Positions 32,003 to 44,000 of a DNA stretch of 64,000 nucleotides are shown piece by piece. The position numbers and the translations under genes were made by a program. The notes below the pieces were generated by a model, which worked only from the letters and a program-made list of their open reading frames with translations, searched no databases and was not told where the DNA came from. How positions within the stretch are numbered: position 1 is the first letter of the stretch; each line of letters starts with the position of its first letter. Source of the stretch: Aedes albopictus (taxonomy: Eukaryota; Arthropoda; Insecta; Diptera; Culicidae); contig NC_085138.1 in the NCBI RefSeq assembly GCF_035046485.1, positions 28,235,047-28,299,046 of the forward strand. Reading direction: 5' to 3'.

Positions 32003-35000
32003 CTAGAACATTCACGCTGATTTCTAAGCTAGAATACAAATTGGCTCGCTCGAACAAATAAAAACAGGAAACGGGATACAGGAAAGAGAGGAAACGACGC
32101 TACACACTAACCAGAAAGAACCCCGCCGCTAGAGGGCGCTGTCTTTAGTGTCTAATGGAAAGGTTGCAAGGGTGATAGTCTACCGGTAGGCGCAATCGAC
32201 CAATTTAGTGCTGTCAAACGTGGTTCGGTTATGGTAGGCGTGTGCACGATCGGAAGTTTGTACAAAACAAAAATAGATGGAGATAGAGAAAGATAACGGG
32301 AAATACAGGATAAAGAAACATAAAAGAACAAGAAACAAAGGAAGATGTAGAGGAAATTGTAATTACTACTCTAACTCTAGTGTGGGTGTGTGTGGTTCGG
32401 GGAAAGGAGGATTACGGTATCTACGGGTACTACTACTTCTACGAATTATACAGCAACCAATAACCAAAAAAGTTCCACGGAAGAATGTCGTTCCGACAGG
32501 ACCAGCGATGGCGGTACGGTTTCTAAATTTTGAAAAGAAGAAATCAACTACATCTACTACATACTATATTGAAGTTAAGAAGCCAAACGGGAAGCTTATT
32601 GTTTAACGAGTAACACTGAAAAACGATGAAATTCAAGCTGTTTTGGTATGACGAATTTACAAATGCTCCGAATGGAATGCGATGGAATGAAAGGATCGTT
32701 GTGTATTCTGCATGTTAAGGTTCCATAACGAATACTATGGCATTACGTCTCAACTAAGACTGAGTATGCTTTTCAGTGTTCCATGAGTGCTTCTACAACT
32801 ATCAAATAACACCTTTCTTCGCTAGAGTGTAGAATATTTCCATTAGGAAAAGATCCATGGTCATAGTGAGTAGCTTCGCTCCTTTTCTATGTGGATCCGA
32901 AGACTTCCTATATAAGTGGCCGTTCATAAAATACGTAGACCGAATTTTGGTCATCCCAGACTACTCTCCTGGAATTCTTGAAAAAATCTTTGAAAGAATC
33001 CCTGGGGAATCCCTTAAGAAATCCCTGGAGAAATTCACGAAGAAATCCCTGGAAGAATCGCTAGAGGAATTCCTGAAAGAATTTCAGGAGGAATTCTGAA
33101 GGAATCCATGTACGAATTCTCGAAGAAATCCTTGGAGGAATTCCTGAAGAAATCCCTGGAGGAAATCCTCAAGGAATCCCTAAAAAAAGTCTGAAGGAAT
33201 CCCTGGAGAAATTCCTGGAGGAATTCCTAAAGGGATCCCTAGAAGAATTCCTGTAGGAATCCATTGAGGAATTCCTGAAGGAATCCCTGGAAGAATCTCT
33301 GGAGGGATTCTGAAGGAATCCATGAATGAATTCTCGAATGAATCCTTGGAGGAATCCTTGGAGAAATTCTAAAGAAATTCCTGAAGGAATCCCTGGAGGA
33401 ATTCCTGAAGGAATCCCTGGAGGAATTCCTGAAGGAATTCTTGGAAGAATTTCTGAAGGAATCTCTGGATGGAATTCTGAAAGGATCTCTGGAGGAGTCC
33501 CACAAGGAATCCCTGGAGAAATTCCTGAAGGAATTCCTGGAGGAATTCACGAATGAATCCCCGGAGGAATTCCTAACGGAATCCCTGGAGAAATTCTTGA
33601 AGGAATCCCTGGAGGAATTCACGAAGGAATCCTTGTGGAACTCATGAAGGAATCCCTGGAGCAATTCCTAGGAATTCATGGAGGAATTCCTGAAGGGCTT
33701 CTTAGAGGAATTTCTGAAGGAATCCTTGGAGGTATTCCTGAAGAAATTTCTGGTGGAATTCGTGGAGAAACCCCTGGGGAAATTCCTGAATTAATCCCTG
33801 AAGGAATTCCTGAAGGAATCCCTGGAGGAATTCCTGAAGCAATCCCTGGAGGAATTTCTGAAGGAATCTCTGGAGGAATTCCAGAAGGAATCCCTGGTGG
33901 AATTCCTGGAGAAATCCCTGGGGGCATTCCTGAACGAATCCCTGGAGGAATTCCAGAAGGAATTCTTGGAGGAATTCTTGAAGGAATCCCTAGAGGAATT
34001 TCTGACAGAATCTCTGGAGGAATACTTGAAGAAATTCTTGGAGGTATCCCTGGAGAAACCCCTAGAAGAATTCCTGAAAGAATCCCTGGAGCCTGGAAGA
34101 GTTCCTGGAAGGAATTATCGAAGGAATTTCTGGAGGAATTCCTAGACAAAACCCTGGTGGAATTCCTTGCAGAATCCTTGAAGGAATTCCTGAAGGAATT
34201 CCCGAAATAATCATTGTAGGAATGCTGAAAGGAACCCCAGAAGGAACCGCAGAATGGATTCCTACCAAATCTCAGATGAAATTTCTCAAGGAATCCCAGG
34301 AGAAGCTTCTGAAAGCATCCCAAATAAAATTCCTGAAGGGATCGCAAGAAGAGTTTGTGAAGGAATTCTTGAAGGAATTCCTGAACTTACCCTTGGAGCA
34401 ATTTCTGGAAGAATCCTAGAAGAAATTCCTTAGGATATCTAGATTTCTTGACGAATCCCTGGAAGAATTTTTGATGAAATCCCTGGAAAAAGGTGTGAAG
34501 GAATCCATGATTGCAGTAATTTCAGGACGAAGTTGGATAAACTCTTTATAAAAAAAAATTGAAAGAATTCCTGGATTAATTTTAGAGTAACCCGTGGTAA
34601 AATTTCTAAAAGAGTTTCTGGAAGAAGTTTGTGCAGAAAGATTTTGAATAATTCTAGATGAAATTAATGGAGAGATTTCTTGAAGGAATGCCTGAAGAGA
34701 TCTCTGATGGAATTTCTTTAGGAATTCCTGGAAAAATTCCTGAAGGAATCCTCGAAAAAAGCAGTAAAACAATTACTGGAGGAACCTCTAAAGGCATCTT
34801 CGAATCATCTGCTAGGAGGGTTCGAAAAGTTGGTACAAGACTCTAAAGACATCCCTGGAGAAATTCTCAGATGAATGTCTGATGAAATGCCTAGAGAAGT
34901 TCCTGAAGAAATTTCTAAAAAAAAATCATGGAGATATTTCTGAAGCATTTTTCGGAACAAACCCTAAAACAATCGCTATCGGAATCCGGAAGGCATCCAT

Positions 35001-38000
35001 GGAGGAGTTCACGAAGGAGAAATTCATGGAGGAGTCTTTCCTAGAGAAATTCCTAAAGGATCCCTGGATGAATTCCTGCAGAAATATCTGAAACAATTTC
35101 TGAAGATGTCCCTGGATGAATTCGGGAAGGAATGCCAGGAATTCCGGAAAGAATGTATGGAGAAATTTCTACAGGAGTCCCTGAAGGGCTTCATGAAGAA
35201 AGCACTGTAGGAATTCCTGAAGGAATCCGTGATGAAATTCCTAGAGAAGTCCCTGGAGAAATTCTGGAAGGAATCCATGGAGGAATTCCCAAACCCAACT
35301 AACATTGACAGCTTATTCATCCAAACTTTTTAAAATCAAGCTTAAGAGCGGCTTATTCATCTATTGTACAGACATAGTGTTTGTTGGGAAGGAATTTCTG
35401 GAGAAATCACTGGGGAATCTCTGGAGGAATCCTGAAGATATCGCTGGAGGAATCCTGAAGGTATCCCTGGTGGAATTCCTAGAGAAATCCCTGGAGGAAT
35501 TCCCAAAAGCATGCCTGGAAGAAATCCGGAAGGAATCCGTGGAGGGATTCCCGGACGAAATCTTCTAAGGAATTCCTCAAACGAATCTCTGGAGGAATTC
35601 CTGTAGGAATCCCTGGAGGAACTCCTCGAGGAATTGTTAGAGGAATTAATGAAAGAATCCTTGGAGAAATTCTCGGATGGGTTCCTCCAGTGAATATATG
35701 AAGGAGTTCCAGAAGGTATTTGTTGAAGAATTCCAGAAAAAATCCCTGGAGGAATTTCCAAACAAGTTGCGTCAGAGATATCCAGAAGAATCTCTGAAGG
35801 AATTCCTGGAGGAATCCCTTGAGAAATTCTCGAAGGAATCCCAGTAGGAGTTCCCGAAGGAAACTCAGTAGGAATTCTTGAAGAAAATCCAGGAGGAATT
35901 GCTGAAGGAATCGCAGTATGGATTCTGAAAAAAAAATCCCAGAAGGAATCCCGGGAGAAGTTTTTGAAGGAATCCCAAGAAGAGTGCGAGGAAAAATCCT
36001 TGGTGGAATTTCTAAAATTATCGCCGCAGCAGTTCCTGATAGAAGTTCAGAAGATATTCCTGAGGGAATCTTTCTCTGAATTCCTGAAGATACCTCAGGA
36101 GGCATCCCGAAAGCTGTCTTAGGAAGAGTTCCTAAGGATATCTAGATGTCTTAACGAATCTCTGGAAGAATTCCTGATTGAATCCCTGGAAAAAAACTGA
36201 AGGAATCCATGTCTGCAGTAATTTCGGGACGAATTATTAAAGATGGATAAATTCCTAAAGTATTCTATGCAAACAATTTTGAGTCGGTGAATTCCTGGAT
36301 TAGCTTTAGAATAATCTGTGGTAGTATTTCTGAAAGAATTCTTGAAAGAAATTCAAACTCCACAGAAATACTTCTAATAAATCTAGATGGAATTATTGGG
36401 AGAATTACTGACACAATTCTTGAAGGACTTTATGGAGAAATCCCTGAAGAGATCTCTGAAGGAATACTAAGAGAAACACCTAAAAGGAGCTCAGACGAAA
36501 CTCCTCCTGGAATCTCTGGAAAAAAATCCTGTAGGTATCCTCGATGTCTAATGAGACGTTCCTCTAAGAAGGAGTGAAGGAATCAGCTACACCAGCAGGC
36601 GGAACAACATCAGAAAAGACCTGTTGGTAGAGGAGTACGAACTTCTGGCCGAGGAGCGGAGCGCAGTCGATTCGCATAAAGAGAAGCAGATAGCTTCGCT
36701 CTTGCTGGAATATCGGTGATGACGCACGAAGCCAAGGCAAACCGCTGTATGACTCGTGCTGCATAGCCAAAATCGACCGGACAGGCGCGGCCTCCTAAGG
36801 GCAAGAAGCGCCCGGCAGAAGAAAGTGGACCCTCGAAGAAGACAGGGAGGGTCAGCGCGAGCAACCAGGCTCCCAGAAGCCAACCCCAAGAAAACCTGGA
36901 GCCAACCCTGCCAAGAAAAGGAGAACCCTTGGGGTTGGGAAATAGGAGGTTATAAGAAACGCAAATGCTAAGCCAGCACGATACCGCGAGAGAAGCAAAT
37001 GTAGAAAGCATCCGGCGCACCTTGACGGGATAGATGATGCTGGTACAGCAGACGTTCGGTCGGTGCAAACGGTTTAACTGCAATGCTTTTTAATTGCAAG
37101 TCCGGTAATTGCAACAAATTTGCAGTTATCACACCTGTGAGATTCCAACTGACGCCCCAACAACTGTTCCGGATATCCCGTATCCGGTCACTAATATTTA
37201 TCTTCCGCCGTTACCGTGAACAATCCGCTAAATCTGCCCCCTTCTGTTCCTCACTCTCTGACTGGTCATCACAACAACACTCTAATCTCGAATCATTCAA
37301 CATATATAACTCACTACTCAACATAAAGATGTCACTACCGGTCAAAATAGTGCGCCAAGTTAGCCCAAATGAACAGTCAACATTTAACATTCAACGTCAA
37401 TTGATGGGTTGTTGACACTACAGTCTGTTCATAACACAGTCCCGCAAAGAGTGAACCCAAATCTACCTATCGAACTGTCAAATCGGCTACCTATCGAGCA
37501 CGCCAGCAAAATTATGAAAACAAAGTCTGGCGAAGAAGAAGAACAACAATCAAAAGAAGTCGTTTTTGCATGTCTCTATATATACAGTCTCTAGTTGTCA
37601 CCTGCCTGACGTTGCAGTTATCGAATTTTGTTCGCTAAGTGAAACGTAAACATGTTGCAGTTATCGAACGTCTGGTTGATGACCGTGTATAGACCGTTCC
37701 GCGGAAAATCGTGTGCAAGAGTGTGCAAGATGCTACGTAAGGAAATGTCTGATCGTGCTAGGCAAGATTTGGCATTGGATTTTTGTTTTTCTGCAATTAT
37801 GTAAACTCTTACATGGAGCGAAAACAGAGTTTGGGAAGCGCGGCTGTGAAGGACCTGCTGCCTGCACTAAGAAGATGAAGAAACAAAAGACAAGAATGCA
37901 ATCAAGAAGATGCAAGAGAAGTAGTACGCCGACAAACGACGACACATCAGGCAGATATAGAAATTGGAGACACCGTCATGATTAAAAAGTATGAAACGGG

Positions 38001-41000
38001 AAAATTGAAACCCCGCATTCGACTTGAGAAGTATTCGGTGATTCAGAGATGCGGAAGTGACGTTATTGTTCTTGGTAAACAATGTAATTAAATATCAACA
38101 GGCTGTGGTGCACTTGGAAAAAATGGTTCATTCCACATGATGATTTGACAGCTACGACCGATATAGATTCTACAGATCCCACTGTGTCAGATTCAGCTAT
38201 GGCAGATCCAGCTATGACAGACGCAAAAATAGCAAGCGAGAACGAGATGACTCGAAGCCCGACTTCTTACGAACCGCCACTTCCAAGACGCCCCAGAAGA
38301 ATCGCAAAAATCGAATGGTTGGGTCATTTTTTTTTTAAACGCTATGTCGGTATCAATTTTTTTTGTTGTTTTGGGCATATTTCAACCCTCGGAGCAGGTG
38401 AGGAATGTAGAGTATATAAACACTATGGATGGACCCCTTGATAAACAGCCTTTAGAAGAGGAGGAACAATAAACAATTGAAACGAGAGAGGTAGTTGGGT
38501 GCCGCAGCCGCAGCAAATGCGAGCTTGGGGCAGTAGAAGTGTAACCACATCAGAGAGTGGAGTGAATAAGAAATCGCTGTTCGTTACTTGAGTGAGGGAT
38601 TCGGAATTTCTGCAGTATCCGAAAGTGCACATAATTGGGAGTGAACTCGACATGTACTAAAGAAGGAGGCTGTGCAAAAAGGCAGGACGTCCAAGGGCGA
38701 GAAGGAGCAGGTAAGAGCCTTGACGGCGGAGGAGACTCTCCAGTGTAAAAACCTGGATGAGATCACTAACGCAGAGAAGTTGACAGCCGTCGTCAAGCAG
38801 CGTTGTGAGGAGGTTGGCGCACCAAGTGCATCGATTCGTCTGAGGAAAGTTCCGGGAGGCACGGAGATAGCCACGATCAAGCTCCCTCTAGGTAGGGGGA
38901 GGTGAATAAGGCGGCTGCAGTCAACAAGATCAGAGTTGGCTGGTCAGTGTACCCGCTCAGCCAGATGCGTGCCTCAAGCACTTCGAGCAAGGGCACAAAT
39001 CGTGGGCGTTTAAAGGCCCTGATAGGAGCAGACTCTGCAGGAAGAGCACGGAGGAAGACGACCACTGCCGAGGGTCTAAAAGCCATCGGGTATGCCTGAT
39101 TTTGCGCTTCAATAAGTCGGCATTTGTGGAGCAATTGTTCCTGGAAGATAACACCATCAGTCTTTCTAGCGGCAATCTTGTTGGAACCCCAAACCGTGCA
39201 TGCAACGCCGCAATGCCAAGGTGATCCCTACCCAGGAATGCCCGCAAATCGGTATACTGGCGGTGTCCAGAAATCGCAGAACTCTGCGATCCATACATGG
39301 ACAGAGGCGGATTTCCGAAGAGGTGAAAAAGGCAAAGGCTGATTCTACTGCCCAAACACGAGAAGCTACCTGGTGACCCGTCGGCATATAGACGAATCTG
39401 CCTTCTGGAAACCGCTGGGAACCTGTTAGAACGGATCATTCTATCGAGGTTGATGGTCTATACCGGGAGATCTGATGCCGTCCGGAAATGATAATAATCG
39501 ATAATGGACCCTATGAGGTCTTTGACCAAAGGGCGGAGAAAGCACTTTAAAAGAAGCGAAGGGTAGTCCGCTACTGCAAGATTCACTAGACGTGAAAAAT
39601 GCGTTCAACAGTTTCAGCTGGCTCGCTTTCGGGAGCGCCATACATCACCTGGAGAGCTAATTCTAAAGCAAGGTGCTCCTCTTCGACAGGAGAAGGAGAG
39701 AGTAGTTAGAACATCACCGCGGGGATACCTCAGGAGTCAATCTCTAGTCCATAGAGGAGGTGGAGCTGACAGAAGCGCATTTGATTTCGTGAGTCGACGA
39801 TGGCGGTCACACATGTCCATTATAAACACTTGGCAACTGCGGCTGCAGCGCAGAACCCGTGAAGCTGATAGTGTCGAAGTCTACCCAGAGTGAGGACTTC
39901 ACATTCGTGGGCAGCCCGAAGAGTACGCCAAATGTGATCGCTTACGGCAAGCACTTGTAGGTAGAAGCGTGTGATGCAGCCATCAGGGAAGGGTCTACCA
40001 GGCGGCGTTCGCAAGGCCAGGAGGTTATTAACCCCGAAAGTGAAGGGCAGTAATGCCAGTAAGTCGGACCCCGACAAGGCGTTCCGAAAAGCTAAGAAGG
40101 ATGGGCCTGAAAGAGCCGGCCCGTTCCGGGTTGAAGGGAGCAGGTGGTGTCGACTTTACGTGGGTCCTCAGCCACCACAGACTATCAAGACGCATGAGTG
40201 CAAATACTCAAAGATTTGAAGACGATAAGGAGCGATGCCAAGCGCACGGGTCTTGGAGCCAACGTACGCAGTATTCGACGTACTTGCATCGGCAAAATGA
40301 TCCTCGAGCTCAAGCACAAGGGCGTCTATAAGTGTTTGGCGGAAGAGGTCCTTGGTGAGGGTGTTGGTGACGGCTCTCATTGCTGAAGGTCAGAAACCTG
40401 AAAACCGGTTGGCTACGGAAAGGCCCGGCAGGGAGAGGTGGCCTTGGTTCAGCTACCTGTGACGGACGCTAAAAAGTCCGTTAAAGTAGGGAAGCTCAAG
40501 GTGGGCTGATCGGTATGACCGCTTGGCATACACGAGCCACCGGAGGCTTACTTCAGGTGTCTTGAAACGAAACACAAGTCATGGGTTTGTAAAAGCCCTA
40601 ACAGGGACAAGCTTTATATGCGAAAAGGCGCAAAGCTGTACAAACCCTCACAAGTCCTTGATTTGTTCCGGGAAATACGCTAGCCAAGCACCCAACGGAA
40701 AGAGAATCTCAGCTGATAAATGCAGGTAACGTAGATTAACACTTGAACAACAGTGACGCATTCCAGTATCCGTTGTATCAGGCAGCCGCTGAGTAGAGGA
40801 CCAGTACCTATACGAGAACCGAGTAGTGGATCCATACCGAGTACCCGCTGGAAACGACAGATGGATCGCGGATGGGTTTAAAATGGCGGCGATATGGGCA
40901 AATACGGTACAAACATACCCATCCAGTCCAGGAGTTGGTATCTTATGAGGGCTTGGTCAAGAGGAACTGACCTCCTCTGTGGTCGAAAGAGCAGTTCACG

Positions 41001-44000
41001 TAGATAACTTGACAGAGTTCCCACGGGTTAACTGTCGAAAGTATGTCAACGTAACGCTTCAAAAATTGAAGAAAGAGTTGACAGGGTGAAGCGAGATGAC
41101 AACGGATGACTTCAATACCTGGGCTGGGAACTTAGGCAGTGAACAAGCAGTGAATAGAGAAGACGTTTCACGAGTCATTAGGCCAACCCAGCTCTAGCGC
41201 ATTTGGTCATCCCATGAATTCCTGCGATGGTGGAGCTTCACCGGTTCGACCTTTAGAGAGATGGCAGAGAATTCTAAGAGAAGGCGTTTATATTAGGTAG
41301 AACATCCCCAAAGGGACGATCCTCCAAAGCTTCACGACCAGCTGAGTATCAATAATCCAAGAACCGGTCCAGGTACAACAACGGCTTTGGAAAAGGCATT
41401 TTAGATGCTCGGCAGCAGCGGTACATCAGAAAATTGTCCACCACCGTTATGTCCCACTACTCATTGTGTCAGACTCCAGCAGCGTAAGTTTTGCCCAGCA
41501 GTGTCTGCTGATCTATAAATAGCCGGACTTTCTGTTTTTCAGCTTTTTGGTCTTCTAGTCATGTGAACTTCCGGTAGTCTGGTCTTCGGGTCTTTATTTT
41601 GTTTTTATAGTATTGTTTTTGAAAACTGGAAATCCTGAAGATCAGAAAACTGGGAACTGGTCTTCTGAACTTGGTTTTCTAGAAAAATAGTTTTTGTCAG
41701 TCTTACATGTTTTGTTGTTTTCCATGTCATCTGATTTGTTTGTTGTTCTAGTTCTAGTTTTCCTATCATTTGGACTTTTGCGTGTAGCTTGTTTATACTT
41801 CTGGTTTTCTGATCTTTTCCTTGTCTAGTCTTTTGTTGTCTCTAGTTTTTCTTATTTTTTTCTGTTGAATTATTAATTACGCCAAGGTTACCAAGAATCC
41901 CTTGACGTCATCAAATCTATCAGCATAACTAAAGACATATCGCTGTATTTCGATTAGGATCTATACTTACATATGCTCAATTATACGCTGATAACCCTCT
42001 GAAACTCCCTTAAGCACCTCTGGACACATTTGGACACGTTTTGAAACCTATTTGAACCCCCTAAAGACCCTCGGAATCTTATTTTGAACTCCCTCATATT
42101 ATCGGGAGCCCCAATCACTGAAAAGCCATGACACGCATACAAGACCCCCTGAAACTCTTCTGAAACGCTCCTATGACCCCAGTAAACTTCTCTCAAAATC
42201 TTCTGAGGCCATCTTAAACTCTCTGAAACACCTGGAAACATCGCTGAATCCTTCAGAAACCAACCTATGATCCTTGTGAGTTTATCGTCAAGTCTCGAGT
42301 GGCTCCCTGAAGCCCACTGAAATGCTTTAAAACGCCTTGAAGCCCGTCGCAAGCCTCCCCTAAGACTCCCGGGAACTTCTCTAAGCCTTCCGGAAACCAG
42401 AAGTCCAGAACATCAGAAGATTATGATCTGATCTTCTAAACCTTTGGTTTTCTGGAATAATGGTCGTTTGGGTTTTTATCATGTCTTCTGGTCCTGGTCC
42501 TTTGTCCGGTGTCATTTGAGCAAAGTTTTACTGTCGTTTCGTTTTTAAACTTGTGGTCTTCCTGTTTTGACAGGCTTTCTCGTTTTCTTGTTGCGAAGTC
42601 CTCCTTGTCTCTATTTTTATTTGTTTTGTTATGTTCCAATTTTGTACACTTTAGCACGTCTGGTTATGCTTTTTGGTATGCTGATCTCCTGGCGTTCTCT
42701 TTTTGTGATCTTCTAGTGCTTTCTCTTATTCTCTTTTTTGTGTTCTTTGTTTACTATGATCTTCAGTGTTGTCTTTTATTTTCATGTTTTTCTGGTTATT
42801 AAGTCTTCTGCCTTCTAGTACTCGAGACTTTCCGGTTTTTTGGTCTATTCGTTCTATTCCGGATGTCTATTGGTCTATTTCTATGTCAATGTCTATCTCT
42901 AATGATTTTGTGGTTTTCGGTAATTCTACGCTACTTGTCTCTAGGTCGTTCGAACTTCTAAGCATCTGGTCACCAGTAGTTTAAGTTTCATGTTTTGTGG
43001 TCATTTTTGGTCTCTTGATCCTCTGGTCTCTGGTATTTTGTATCTTATAGACTCTAACTTTTGTGGTCTTCTGTTTATGGTCTTGGAAACTTCTAGCTTC
43101 TGTTTTCACTTTTGTTTTTGACTGATTCTAAATCATCTGTGTATTTTCTAGATCTTTTGGGCTCCTGGACTTACAGTCTTCTGAGCTGTGAATCTTTTGT
43201 ACATCTGGTTCTCCCAGTACCCAGTTGTTGTTAGACTTCTGGTTTTATAAGCTTTTGGTCTTTCCCCATTATAATGTTCAAATAAGCTCAAGTCATGTCT
43301 TCAAGTCTTGATAACGGGTGGCTATAAATGTGATCGATGAGATATCTCTAGGTTGCGATTTTGATCTTTTCATTCCATTTCACGATTCTGCAAAATTGGC
43401 TGTATGATGAATGCTAATGAACATGATAACAATCCACAATCGCTTGTCCTCAGCAATGACAAAAACATTCACTAGTGATCTACAGCTTGAAGTAGCTATT
43501 CTCTCTGATGTTAGTTAGATGTCAAGTAACACGTAACGCTTCACACAATTCACACTAATCGAGGACTTCTAAGATTTGAACCATCGGTTTGTAAAGCCTC
43601 TACCATCTACATCATTACGACGACTACTGTTACTGTAGCATCATTAGCAAAGAGGAATCTACACCATCCATCACGGACCGGGACCGGGCGGCACAAATTA
43701 AAGTATACCGGAAAAGTTCGGTGTTAGTAAGGTGGAAACGGCTGGTTAGACGACTTGTTCTTGGGAAAGATGAGGAACACAAAACGAAAAGGGAAAGCGA
43801 ATTCACTCTCGGCGCAGCAACAAACGGTTATTTAGCCTACCTTATCCCCATCCTGAGCCAGCGGGTTGGGCGTAATGTTCATCCGGGCACTGATCCCGTT
43901 GCGACTGCTCTTGTGATGATGGGACCGGGGTCCTCCGTTGCTGACGGATCCGGGAAAGCCGTTCTGTTCTACTTGGATGTGCGACTTGGCGTCCGTTTCG

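Larger units (their letters stand above)
32003..43840 (-). other. ihog last intron, repeat-filled (11.8 kb)
   Basis: From the exon outward it holds about 950 bp of unassigned DNA (32010-32960), a 3.6 kb satellite, wrecks of R1-type LINEs and a gypsy element, a TA-flanked MITE, two blocks of short-period degenerate repeats, and about 570 bp of unassigned DNA (43266-43840). No gene of its own was found. Confidence 0.75.

Noticed and set aside
31368..32020. Plus-strand frames of 117 and 126 codons
   Set aside because: They are antisense shadows of the GC-rich ihog last exon.
33635..36105. Long open frames on both strands (for example 191 and 223 codons)
   Set aside because: They are by-products of a 24-bp satellite unit; the peptides simply repeat EFLKESLE or GIPPGIPS.
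36587..37083. Minus-strand frames of 100-157 codons
   Set aside because: They lie opposite a decayed LINE ORF1 and have no recognisable content of their own.
42509..42984. Hydrophobic frames of 97 and 72 codons that look like membrane proteins
   Set aside because: They come from the T-rich degenerate TTCTGGTCTT repeat.
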